Below are positions 1 to 6,952 of a stretch of DNA of 22,036 nucleotides, in pieces. Position numbers and translations under genes: made by a program. How positions within the stretch are numbered: position 1 is the stretch's first letter; every line of letters starts with the position of its first letter. Location: IMG/VR virus record IMGVR_UViG_3300028384_000749, positions 1 through 22,036 of that record; one strand, written 5' to 3'. Origin of the DNA: a virus. Under the pieces are notes generated by a model, which worked only from the letters and a program-made list of their open reading frames with translations, was not told the DNA's origin and did not search any database.

Positions 1-6
1 ACTGCA

Positions 7-2376
7 TTAGGCTGTGCCTCCTTGAACAGTGCCATTATTAGTAAATGTGACATTGGATAGACCACGGATGTACTTACCTGCTGCGCCGCCGCCAGAACCT
101 GACGAGCCACCAGAGCCGCCTGAGCCGCCATTGTGATAGTTGGTCACGACAGCACGACATTGGAACATCGGTAATTCACCCATTGCACACGATCCACAAT
201 GACTACAGCAACCGCCTGAGCAATAACAACCGCCACACTCTGAGCAACCGCCTACAGTGCCACCACATCCAGTAGTACGACCCTGACCGCCATTGCCGCC
301 ATTGCCTCCAGAGCCACCTGCTCCACCTCCACCACCGCCACCACGGATAGTTCCGTTGTTGATGATAGTTACATTGGCTACGTTACAACGAAGGGCATCG
401 CCCCCTGCTCCGCCACCAGCAGACCCACCAGCACCAGTGATAGTGCCGTTGTTAGTTAGGGTGATGTCACCTGAGCCACCTGAGTTCAGTTCAAGAGCAA
501 ACTCAGATGCGTTGGTCGTACCTAGTTCGACACCAGAGTTAATGATGATTTCTTTTGGGTAGTTCACGCCCCAGTCAGAGCCAAACAATGTGCTGGCATC
601 TTGTGTGGTAGCACCACTTGCGAAAGTGTACTTGAAGCCTTTTGCTTGGCTTCGGTAGTCACTGAAATCAACAGCACCTGATGTGGGTACGGTTGATGCT
701 AAGTTTGTGGCGTTGTTGTTAGCCGCTTTGGAACGCACATTCGTACCGCCACGGTAGTAATCAGAGATAGACACAGCACCTGAGCCGCCAAACTCAGTGC
801 GGATGTCACTGAAGGATACAGTTGTTGCGCCAATAGCCATGATTTCCCCAGTATCGAGTTCGATAGACCACTTGCTAGAGCCAAACAGAATAGCGTTACC
901 GTTTGTGTCTAGGTTGCCACCTAATTGTGGGGTTGTGTCATCTACAAGTTCGCTTGAGATGTTGTCGATCTGGGTCTGAATAGAGGAAGTAACACCATCC
1001 ACATAGTTAAGTTCTGTGGTTGTGGCTGTGACACCATCCATGATGTTAAGTTCTGCTGTGGTAGCAGTCACACCGTCCATGATGTTTAACTCAGATGCAG
1101 TCGCAGTGACCCCATCAAGTGTGTTTAATTCAGCCGTAGTAGCAGTTACGCCATCCATGATATTCAGTTCAGATGCTGTAGCAGTTACACCATCGAGGAT
1201 ATTGAGTTCTGCTGTAGAAGCAGTAACACCATCGAGAATGTTTAATTCTGTTGCAGTAGCCGTTACGCCATCAAGGATGTTCAATTCTGCTGTCGTAGAG
1301 GTAATCCCATCCAGAGTATTGATCTCAGTGGCTGTAGCAGTCACTCCAGTCAAATCTGTGGGTGCGATGCTAATGTTTGCAGACCCATCAAATGACTGAC
1401 CAGCAATATTCCGTGCTGTTGCCAAAGTTGTGGCTGTAGCCGCATTACCAGAGATGTCACTAGAGGTCAGAGCCACAGTGCCAGTCGCATCTGGAAGTGT
1501 AATGGTACGGTCTGCAGTTGGGTCGGTAACTGTTAGCGTAGTTTCGTTAGCGTCAGCCGTAGCACCTTCAAAGACTAAGTTAGCATTGTTCAACTGCAAG
1601 TTGCCTGAAAGACCGCCACCAGTGGTCGGCAGGAAGCCTGAACCTGCTGTAACGCCCTGCTCCCAAGCACTTCCCGTATACACTTTGAGTGTTCCTGAAG
1701 TCTGATTGAAAAATAGGTCCCCAGTATCAAGGCTATCTGAAGGATCAGTTGCACCAGTACGGTACAGAGCCTGAAAGTCAGACAAACTGGATGCTGCACT
1801 TGTGGCTGATGTCGATGCTTCAGATGCTTTTGTTGATGCAGTTGTTGCTGAAGCAGATGCTTTTGCGCTGTAGTGTTTGGCTGAGTATTCAGAACCATCT
1901 ACTGTGCTGTCTTCTGCCTTTGTAGCCCATTCTTTAGCCGCACCAGTGCTGTTTGTAACTCCAGTGCCGCCAACAGCGTGTGCTTTGGCTGAGTACCCTT
2001 CTCCAGATACAGCCTCACCGTCTGTCTTTTGTGCCCATGCTTCGGCTTCATCTTCTGATGCTTGTGCATCTGTAGCACTTGATGATGCTTCAGAGGCTTT
2101 TGTAGTCGCAGTTGTGGCGGAAGATGCCGCAGTATCTTTGTGGGTCGATGCAGTGTTGCGATAACTTAAGGCGAGATCACGAGCCGCTTCACTGGCAGTT
2201 TTCGCTGTCTCACTTTGAGTTTTCGCAGTCTCACTTGCTGTTTGGGCAGTCTCTGCAGCAACTTGTGCTGCTTCTGCTGCAGTTTGAGCAGCCTCTGCTG
2301 CTGTAACGCTGGTATCGATACTGTTTTCTACAGTTGCGGTAGTCCCAGTGTTACTAAAGAAACTTGTGTTCGCCAT
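7..2376 (-). CDS. Large repetitive tail fibre / adhesin protein
   Basis: A 789-residue protein, probably a host-recognition tail fibre. Residues about 25-75 are Ala/Thr/Glu-rich and heptad-like, suggesting a trimeric coiled coil. They are followed by fibre-type repeats containing WAxK and YSAKxY motifs (about 110-180). The middle holds about nine copies of a 14-residue unit centred on ELNILDGVTAT. The C-terminal ~140 residues are very rich in glycine (GGGGGGG, GGSGG runs), with about ten cysteines packed into roughly 40 residues. Known family context: glycine-rich tips occur in phage adhesins such as the gp38 type. That this tip binds the receptor is inference. It starts 4 bases after the adaptor stop codon, so the two are probably co-transcribed. 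The stop at 9-7 is inside the window, so the gene is complete. Confidence 0.85.
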   Translation of the reverse strand: MANTSFFSNTGTTATVENSIDTSVTAAEAAQTAAEAAQVAAETAQTASETAKTQSETAKTASEAARDLALSYRNTASTHKDTAASSATTATTKASEASSSATDAQASEDEAEAWAQKTDGEAVSGEGYSAKAHAVGGTGVTNSTGAAKEWATKAEDSTVDGSEYSAKHYSAKASASATTASTKASEASTSATSAASSLSDFQALYRTGATDPSDSLDTGDLFFNQTSGTLKVYTGSAWEQGVTAGSGFLPTTGGGLSGNLQLNNANLVFEGATADANETTLTVTDPTADRTITLPDATGTVALTSSDISGNAATATTLATARNIAGQSFDGSANISIAPTDLTGVTATATEINTLDGITSTTAELNILDGVTATATELNILDGVTASTAELNILDGVTATASELNIMDGVTATTAELNTLDGVTATASELNIMDGVTATTAELNIMDGVTATTTELNYVDGVTSSIQTQIDNISSELVDDTTPQLGGNLDTNGNAILFGSSKWSIELDTGEIMAIGATTVSFSDIRTEFGGSGAVSISDYYRGGTNVRSKAANNNATNLASTVPTSGAVDFSDYRSQAKGFKYTFASGATTQDASTLFGSDWGVNYPKEIIINSGVELGTTNASEFALELNSGGSGDITLTNNGTITGAGGSAGGGAGGDALRCNVANVTIINNGTIRGGGGGGGAGGSGGNGGNGGQGRTTGCGGTVGGCSECGGCYCSGGCCSHCGSCAMGELPMFQCRAVVTNYHNGGSGGSGGSSGSGGGAAGKYIRGLSNVTFTNNGTVQGGTA
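985..1350 (-). repeat. Tandem 42-bp repeats in the tail fibre gene
   Basis: About nine imperfect 42-bp units encode 14-residue repeats with the core [AST]ELN(I/T/Y)(L/M/V)DGVTAT. On the plus strand they recur as GTNACNCCATC(C/A)A(T/G)GAT-like blocks. Copies differ mainly at synonymous and Ile/Thr or Leu/Met positions. They probably form a repetitive rod segment, and copy number could change by recombination. One related unit (TELSVMDGDTA) also occurs in the collar fibre at 18590-19564. Confidence 0.85.
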
Positions 2377-2380
2377 TTAA

Positions 2381-2992
2381 TCACTCGTCATTGTATCTGT
2401 AGGCTGGAAGCATTGATTGTGTTCCACCCTGAAGTTCTTGGTCATTTGCCTGTTCTTGTAGTTCCAAGAGAAAGCGATTGAACTTGGCCTCGAAGACTTC
2501 ATTTCGGTTGTCGAGGTAGTAGTCAGCAGCGTAAGTCAGTGCTGCATAGATGATCAGGTCTGGGGCCGCATTGGTCAGTTGATGTGTGTCACTATCGGCA
2601 GACAATGCTGGAAACTCTGCGTGGTAATACAGAAAGAGTTTGCCTGATGTAGGTTGTGGGTAAATGTACAGTTTCTCTGCCTGTCGAGCGAAGTACCGTG
2701 GTTTACCTGCAACTGCTGTGTTGGCAAGTTCTCTGTATCTCCGCATTGAGACACGCTCTAGTTCATACTCGCCCATATACAGACTGATGATTTCCAAGAA
2801 ATCGGCTGGAAGTGTCACTGTTTCTGTTTGTCCAGATACTGTGATCTCCAGTGTCCGTTCAGACATTGGTGTACGAAGTTGTCTTTGAATACGGGCGATC
2901 CCTTGGTCTATGAAACGCTCAGTAAGCGTATTAGTAATGTCTGACCTGTTGAGCAGGTCATTGAAGTGTGATTTAATTTCACCATAGTTCAT
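2381..2992 (-). CDS. Head-tail adaptor protein (SU10 adaptor-like)
   Basis: A 203-residue protein resembling the podovirus adaptor family that docks under the portal and joins it to the tail nozzle. The N-terminus (MNYGEIKSHFNDLLNR) leads into a helix with the motif FIDQGIARIQRQLR, typical of this family. Next comes the segment VTLPADFLEIISLYMG, then LYIYPQP and LFLYYHAEFPAL strands, and a C-terminal helical part (LIIYAALTYAADYYLDN). Length fits the family. It lies directly upstream of the tail fibre gene. Its start faces the plus-strand gene at 3020 across a 27-nt gap, so any promoter for that gene must lie in this gap or inside this gene. Confidence 0.8.
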   Translation of the reverse strand: MNYGEIKSHFNDLLNRSDITNTLTERFIDQGIARIQRQLRTPMSERTLEITVSGQTETVTLPADFLEIISLYMGEYELERVSMRRYRELANTAVAGKPRYFARQAEKLYIYPQPTSGKLFLYYHAEFPALSADSDTHQLTNAAPDLIIYAALTYAADYYLDNRNEVFEAKFNRFLLELQEQANDQELQGGTQSMLPAYRYNDE

Positions 2993-3019
2993 GTGATAAA
3001 CCTTGTAGAGGGATGTTAA

Positions 3020-3445
3020 ATGTTAAAGAAAGTTGTATTTGCAGTAATGTCAGTATTGCTTACTGCGTCACATACAGTTGCACATGAAGCACCTAAGACT
3101 GATGCTGCTAAACAAGAGTACATAGATAACTTTGTGAAGGTATTTGAAGTAAATGCACGTTACTTCAATGATGATGATCCTGGTGTGCAATATGCAGTTA
3201 AGAATATTGGTACTGAAACCATCATTGATTTAGAAGTAACGTTTTACTTCCTCGACAAGTCTGGCAATAGATTTGGTGAAGAAAACTTCCACCCTCTATT
3301 GATAGGGTATAAAAGAACAGAACCACTTAAACCAAACTACACTTGGAGGAGCAGCGACATTACGTACAGTTCCTTTGGAAATCTAGGTGATGAGTGGTCT
3401 GGTAAAGTTGAGTATGAAATCAGTGACATAAAGTTTGCAGAGTAA
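3020..3445 (+). CDS. Small exported protein, probable beta-sandwich domain
   Basis: A 141-residue protein on the strand opposite to its neighbours. An N-terminal signal peptide is visible (MLKKVVFAVMSVLLTASHTVA, cleavage likely near AHE), so it should enter the periplasm. There are no cysteines. The mature part holds alternating strands such as VQYAVKNIGTETIIDLEVTFYFLDKSGN, reminiscent of FxLYD-type or other immunoglobulin-like periplasmic domains in which a conserved NxG turn precedes a strand and a 'D..G' turn. This resemblance is by eye only. The start is supported by GAGGG at 3009-3013, six bases before the ATG. It ends two bases from the convergent stop of the small basic protein at 3448. 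Function unknown; an accessory (moron-like) gene is the best inference. Confidence 0.8.
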   Translation: MLKKVVFAVMSVLLTASHTVAHEAPKTDAAKQEYIDNFVKVFEVNARYFNDDDPGVQYAVKNIGTETIIDLEVTFYFLDKSGNRFGEENFHPLLIGYKRTEPLKPNYTWRSSDITYSSFGNLGDEWSGKVEYEISDIKFAE

Positions 3446-3447
3446 CT

Positions 3448-3603
3448 TCATCCCTTTTTCTTCTTGGCTGTCTTGGCTGCAGCACGGAAGTTCTTTGCTT
3501 TCGGTGCGCCTTTCGAGCCGGGTTTACGCATCTTTTCGCCTGAACCAGCAGCGATGCGTTTGCGTTTTGCGTGGATGTTTGCGTATAAGCCTTTTCCCGG
3601 CAT
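3448..3603 (-). CDS. Very basic 51-residue phage protein
   Basis: A 51-residue protein beginning MPGKGLYANIHAKRKRIAAG and ending in a KKKKG tail. I count 13 lysines and 4 arginines against a single acidic residue. Proteins with this opening are common next to capsid genes in marine phages, though the exact role is not known to me. The charge suggests nucleic acid binding or DNA packing in the head (inference). Its ATG overlaps the TAA of the upstream gene by one base (TAATG), pointing to translational coupling. Confidence 0.8.
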   Translation of the reverse strand: MPGKGLYANIHAKRKRIAAGSGEKMRKPGSKGAPKAKNFRAAAKTAKKKKG

Positions 3604-3845
3604 TACTTTCTCCGTGATTTAGAGCCACTGCAATTCCACTTCTTGCGTGAAAGTCGTAGTGGTGAGTTGGGGTCTTTTGCTGCTTTTGGGTGTTTCTTCA
3701 TCTGACCTGCAGAGCGTGAACAGTAACTGTCGCCCTTTTTTGTGCCCGGTGAGATGCTGTAGCCTTTGGCTCCATACCGGACAGTCTTTGTTCCGGTCTT
3801 GGTTTTCACCTTTTTGCTAAATTTCTTTGGTCCTGAGTAAGCCAT
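3603..3845 (-). CDS. Small Lys-rich, two-cysteine phage protein
   Basis: An 80-residue basic protein. It has an N-terminal KKFSKKVKTKTGTKTVRYG segment, a central GDSYCSRSAGQMKK motif and a C-terminal LSRKKWNCSGSKSRRK motif. The two cysteines (in SYC and WNC) could bind a metal or form a disulphide. Similar short proteins with the GDSYC...LSRKKW pattern occur in many marine phages, usually annotated as hypothetical. The start ATG overlaps the upstream TAA by one base (TAATG), so it is coupled to the 3845-4168 gene, and it is coupled the same way to the next gene at 3603. Confidence 0.8.
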   Translation of the reverse strand: MAYSGPKKFSKKVKTKTGTKTVRYGAKGYSISPGTKKGDSYCSRSAGQMKKHPKAAKDPNSPLRLSRKKWNCSGSKSRRK

Positions 3846-4168
3846 TAGACGTTCTTCTCTGTCGTCAGGAACGCCTCTAGGTTTTCTTGCTTCAGTCTTT
3901 TGACAATCTCGGCTGCGCTATGTTCGCCAGACATGATGTTGAAACCTTCACGCATCCATTTCTCGACGATTACTGTTGGAATTGATGCAACACGCATAAA
4001 ATCTCCTTCTTTTCGGCCTGTTGAGGCTTTGCGCTGCTCTGCAAGGCTGTCTAGGAAGGATTGCGATATGTCTTGGGTATGTTTTCGGAATACCCCATCA
4101 GCATCTTCGTTGTAGACGGTATCGATACCTATGAGGTCAGTCTTTAAGTTTGGTAACTTTTCAGTCAT
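3845..4168 (-). CDS. Conserved phage protein of the virion module, unknown function
   Basis: A 107-residue protein. Its central stretch FMRVASIPTVIVEKWMREGFNI and the following AAEIVKRLKQENLEAFLTTEK match a pattern I recall from hypothetical proteins beside phage capsid genes. The N-terminus is acidic and the C-terminal half looks helical. No catalytic motif or transmembrane segment is visible. An accessory head or completion role is inferred from position alone. The start is divergent from the plus-strand gene at 4208, with 39 bases between the two ATGs. Confidence 0.75.
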   Translation of the reverse strand: MTEKLPNLKTDLIGIDTVYNEDADGVFRKHTQDISQSFLDSLAEQRKASTGRKEGDFMRVASIPTVIVEKWMREGFNIMSGEHSAAEIVKRLKQENLEAFLTTEKNV

Positions 4169-4207
4169 GATTGTGTCTCCTTTTGTATGATTGACGGAGA
4201 AGTTGAG

Positions 4208-4432
4208 ATGGAACTAAAAGTCCCTAAATCCCTAATTGTTGCTCTATGGGTGATTGGTGTTGGCCTTGTGCTGAATGGTGTTCAGCCGTTTCTTGGGACA
4301 CCTGCTAATGCTTCTGGTGGTATCCAAAAAATGGCGATTTGTGACATGAAAGGTAGATGTGCTGACATGGTAAATACTGGTAGCACCATCCAAAATGGTA
4401 TGACATTAGGCGTGTTTAACTTCGGCCGTTAA
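4208..4432 (+). CDS. Small membrane-anchored or exported protein
   Basis: A 74-residue protein. The start at 4208 is chosen over the ATG at 4187 because GGAG at 4196-4199 lies at normal distance and the product then begins MELKVPK, a typical basic N-region. Residues about 8-30 are strongly hydrophobic (SLIVALWVIGVGLVLNGVQ), followed by TPANA, so this is either a signal peptide cut after ANA or a single membrane anchor. The exposed tail contains the motif MAICDMKGRCADM with two cysteines. It sits alone on the plus strand between the 3845-4168 gene and the capsid gene. Function unknown; one of six small exported proteins in this window. Confidence 0.78.
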   Translation: MELKVPKSLIVALWVIGVGLVLNGVQPFLGTPANASGGIQKMAICDMKGRCADMVNTGSTIQNGMTLGVFNFGR

Positions 4433-4456
4433 TAACATGAAGGAACGAGAGGAGCG

Positions 4457-4491
4457 ATAAGGAGAGCGAAACTCGCTCCCCTCGCCCTTAT
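4457..4491. terminator. Two-part hairpin between convergent genes, possible bidirectional terminator
   Basis: The 69-base gap between the plus-strand gene ending at 4432 and the capsid stop at 4502 contains an outer ATAAGG/CCTTAT stem (4457-4462 with 4486-4491) and an inner GAGCGA/TCGCTC stem (4464-4469 with 4473-4478, loop AAC). Convergent stops on both sides make a shared terminator plausible. There is no good T-run on either strand, so it may instead stabilise the 3' end of the capsid mRNA. Confidence 0.45.
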
Positions 4492-4501
4492 TCAGTCAGC
4501 C

Positions 4502-5914
4502 TTATGAAAGGCCGTTGATTTGTGCTGATGCAGAGTGGTTGAGGTGCATCAAACCACCTTCGTAAACTACGAAATGCTTATCGCTATCGCCTGTCTTTGA
4601 CAGCAGGGTGCGAGAAGTTGGACGTAGTACGGCTGAACGCCACATTGTTGGGTCCAGCAGGAAGGCGTGTGTGGTCATCTGGTGACGGTTCAGAACAACC
4701 TTCAGTGTACCGTATGGATTAACCAGCACATCAACTGCGTTGGTTAATGTGGTTACACCGTCGTTGAAGTTCCGTGTACGGCCAGCAGAGCCTGTGAAAC
4801 CAGCAACGATTTCAGCATCGGCTGGCTTAATCATGAAGATTGATGGGTCACCACCTGCGTTGTAACAGGCTTCGTGAGCATCAAGCATCTTTGCTTCTGT
4901 AAGTGCGTCAGTAGCGTTTGAACCAGCGTCAATTGTGTTACCTGCCACAATCAACTGTGATGCTGAATCCATTTCTCGTGCTACTGAGGATGAACCTGTG
5001 ACGCCAGCATTGTCTTGACCGACATATGCAAATTCAATGTCACGCTTCAGTTCCTTTAGGGCCTTGCCCAGTTGGTCATTTGTATTCGTCTGTGGTCGTT
5101 AAGCACAGACCGCCTTTCGGCTGCTCATACTTTCGATATGAGATTAGACTATATCATTGCTAATTTTTTGTGATGTCACTGCAAAAGCAAGAGTAGTGAT
5201 TATCTTCTGTTTCTTGATCAAATGCTCTGATGAGTATGCAGTATCGCTTTGCAGTCATACTCATTTGAAGATTAACTACACCGTCTTCGATTTTTCTTGT
5301 TTCAAGAATGACACCATTTCTTGCTGTATCAATGCAAACTTGAAGATTTTCTTCCTTCTCATTGCTACTTTTGTAACTAAGTTCGTTTGCTATGGCTTGT
5401 GAAGACCACAACAGCATGATGAAAAGTATCGTGTGTTTCATATAATTAGCACCCTGCGCTTCCACCCACTTGGGTGTACTCCTGTCGGATAGTCGTTGAA
5501 CCTTCCCCTTGCGAGGCTTGGCTGCTGATTACCATATCATAATTGACTTAGGCTTCCCAGCAATTCACAGGGTTTATACTACGCTACCAATTTTAACGCA
5601 GTCTCTTTTGCGCGACCGTAGGTGCGGATGGCGTCTGCCGTCGCGCTGACTTGGAAAGATTTGCTCAGGATCTGAGTGTTCCCAGTACGCATTGTTGTTG
5701 CAGTAATTGAACCAATTGTAGGGTCTGCTCCTTCAACTGATTTATTATCTGCGGCAGCGGCCAAAGTATCTTCCATGTATTCGTATACACGAGCATGGAC
5801 TTTCTGCGGCTTAATCATTGTGTACATGGGACAATCTGTAGGTGAAATATCAACGATGAGGTCCTGTACGTCCTCTGCTGCACCCACAGTATCGTATGAG
5901 GTAAAAGTTGCCAT
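4502..5914 (-). CDS. Major capsid protein, interrupted by a group I intron
   Basis: Exon 1 is 5914-5596 and exon 2 is 5076-4502 (minus strand), giving a 297-residue protein after splicing. It resembles the SU10/DUF5309 major capsid family, which builds the icosahedral shell. Family signatures are the N-terminal VEGADPTIGSITATTMR region, the QILSKSFQVSATADAIRTYGRAKET helix, and KELKRDIEFAYVGQDN just after the splice junction. Splicing joins T|AC to make Tyr107, giving ETAYQLGKALKELKRD, which is what the family has here. Unspliced mRNA would end at a TAG after residue 111. An in-frame ATG at 4972 exists but would yield only the C-terminal half and has no reason to be used. The gene follows the scaffold gene by 29 bases. 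Confidence 0.9.
5077..5595 (-). ncRNA. Group I self-splicing intron (IA-like, T4 td-like)
   Basis: The conserved group I elements are all readable on the minus strand. P: AATTGCTGGGAAGCC. Q: AATCAGCAGCCAAGCC. R: GTTCAACGACTATCC. S: GATATAGTCTAATC. Pairings: P1, exon ACTGCGT (5602-5596) with guide GCGTAGT, ending in the canonical U·G at the splice site; P3, 5573-5566 with 5458-5451 (8 bp); P4, 5563-5558 with 5527-5522; P7, 5494-5489 with 5152-5147; P7.2, 5476-5463; P8, GCTAATT (5450-5444) with AATTAGC (5165-5159); P9, 5142-5124 with a GAAA loop; P9.1, 5121-5112 with a GAAA loop; P9.2, 5110-5104 with 5094-5088; P10, TTGGT (5590-5586) with exon ACCAA (5076-5072). The last intron base is G. The 3' end resembles that of the T4 td intron. 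Confidence 0.93.
5160..5441 (-). CDS. Intron-encoded small exported cysteine protein
   Basis: A 93-residue protein occupying the P8 loop of the capsid intron. The ATG at 5441 is preferred over an upstream in-frame ATG at 5465. It is preceded by AGGG at 5455-5452, and it gives a clean signal peptide (MKHTILFIMLLWSSQAIA, cut before NE). The mature part has four cysteines (LQVC, KRYC, HYSC, CFC), suggesting two disulphides in the periplasm. No LAGLIDADG, GIY-YIG, HNH or other endonuclease motif is visible. The start lies three bases after the 5' strand of P8 and the stop TAG overlaps its 3' strand, so the gene fills the loop exactly. It runs on the same strand as the capsid gene. Function unknown. 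Confidence 0.8.
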   Translation of the reverse strand: MKHTILFIMLLWSSQAIANELSYKSSNEKEENLQVCIDTARNGVILETRKIEDGVVNLQMSMTAKRYCILIRAFDQETEDNHYSCFCSDITKN

Positions 5915-5943
5915 TAGTAGTTTTCCTTCTTGGCTAAAGTTGG

Positions 5944-6948
5944 TTATTCAGCCCAGCGAGAAAGAATGACATCTGCTAAATCATCTATGTCACGAGAGTT
6001 GCGAAGTTTCTCACGCTGCTTGGCATTAGCGATTTTGCGCTTACTTGCTTCGTTTTGTGGAGCCTTCTTCGAGCGTAGTACCTTTTTCTGTACTGCTTGC
6101 TTCTTCTTAACTGTTGCGACTTGTTTGCCCTGATCGTAGAGACGAGCCTTGTTGAGAATTTGGATGACGATCGGATCTACATACTGATTGACCTGTTCTT
6201 CCGGAAGTCCCTGCCCTACAGCATACATTCTGATGTCGTTGTAGAGATCGTTACTCCAATCAGGCATTTCAGTCTGAAGGGTTTCAATGCAATCTTTGGC
6301 TGCTTTCTGCAACTGTTCTGTCTGTTGCTTTTGTAATTCACCAAAGTATGCGTCTGCTTCTTCTTGTAGAAAGTCGAGGTCCTGTTTCGCTTGTTGTGCT
6401 TCTTTTCGAAGTTGAGCGAAATCCTCTGTGGTCATGCTCTTAGAGGCTACCATCATATCGATGTCTTCGTATGGTTTGTAACGCTCTTGGGCTTGATTTA
6501 TCAGTTTGTCGAAGATGACTTGGCTTCTGCCAATGTTATCTTCTGCTTCTTTGCGCTTGGCTGCGACTTCTTGAGACTTTCGTGTGAGGCTTGCCTCTTG
6601 TCCGTACAGTCGTTTCAGTGTCTTTAAAGGTGCAGTCTCAGTCTTACCATCCACTAGGATTTCAATTTCAAAGTCGTCGTTAAGTTCGACAACTTCTTCA
6701 TCCTCCTCTGTGTCAGGTTCGTCTTCTTCTGACTGGTCTTCATCTACTTCTTCGTCTGTTTCGTCTTCATCGACTTCCTCGTACTCTAGTTCACCATCAG
6801 TCTCCTCTGGAGTGACTAGAGGTGCATCTTCTTCGTCTTCAGATGCCTGATCTTCATCAGGGTCTTCCCAACGTGCCAAGATTGCGTCTTCAATTGTGTC
6901 CATGTCGAGGACACGGTTTTCTGAGGGGTTGTTTTGGACGTTATCCAT
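5944..6948 (-). CDS. Scaffold (capsid assembly) protein
   Basis: A 334-residue highly charged protein placed between portal and capsid genes, the usual position of the podovirus scaffold. I place the start at 6948 (MDNVQNN) because GAGGA lies about nine bases upstream, whereas the longer frame from 6975 overlaps the previous gene. The first ~90 residues are extremely acidic (runs such as EEVDEDETDEEVDEDQ). Then comes the family-like segment KTLKRLYGQEASLTRKSQEV, a long charged coiled coil, and a basic C-terminus (KKAPQNEASKRKIANAKQRE) that could contact capsid subunits. Scaffold proteins guide procapsid assembly and leave before maturation. Confidence 0.85.
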   Translation of the reverse strand: MDNVQNNPSENRVLDMDTIEDAILARWEDPDEDQASEDEEDAPLVTPEETDGELEYEEVDEDETDEEVDEDQSEEDEPDTEEDEEVVELNDDFEIEILVDGKTETAPLKTLKRLYGQEASLTRKSQEVAAKRKEAEDNIGRSQVIFDKLINQAQERYKPYEDIDMMVASKSMTTEDFAQLRKEAQQAKQDLDFLQEEADAYFGELQKQQTEQLQKAAKDCIETLQTEMPDWSNDLYNDIRMYAVGQGLPEEQVNQYVDPIVIQILNKARLYDQGKQVATVKKKQAVQKKVLRSKKAPQNEASKRKIANAKQREKLRNSRDIDDLADVILSRWAE

Positions 6949-6952
6949 GGTC

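Noticed and set aside
293-562. Plus-strand proline-rich reading frame
   Set aside because: It is the antisense shadow of the glycine-rich fibre tip; GGN codons read backwards give proline. No ribosome binding site.
1016-1399. Plus-strand repetitive frame of Val/Ser/Pro-rich repeats
   Set aside because: Antisense of the 14-residue fibre repeats; the periodicity comes from the real gene on the other strand.
4502-4972. Separate 156-residue gene for the capsid C-terminal half starting at the ATG at 4972
   Set aside because: The frame continues upstream to 5076 with conserved capsid sequence, and the intron splice site explains the break. No ribosome binding site was recognised for the internal ATG.
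5579-5914. Truncated or frameshifted capsid gene (pseudogene)
   Set aside because: The TAG after residue 111 lies inside the intron. Group I core elements and P1/P10 define a precise intron that restores the frame.
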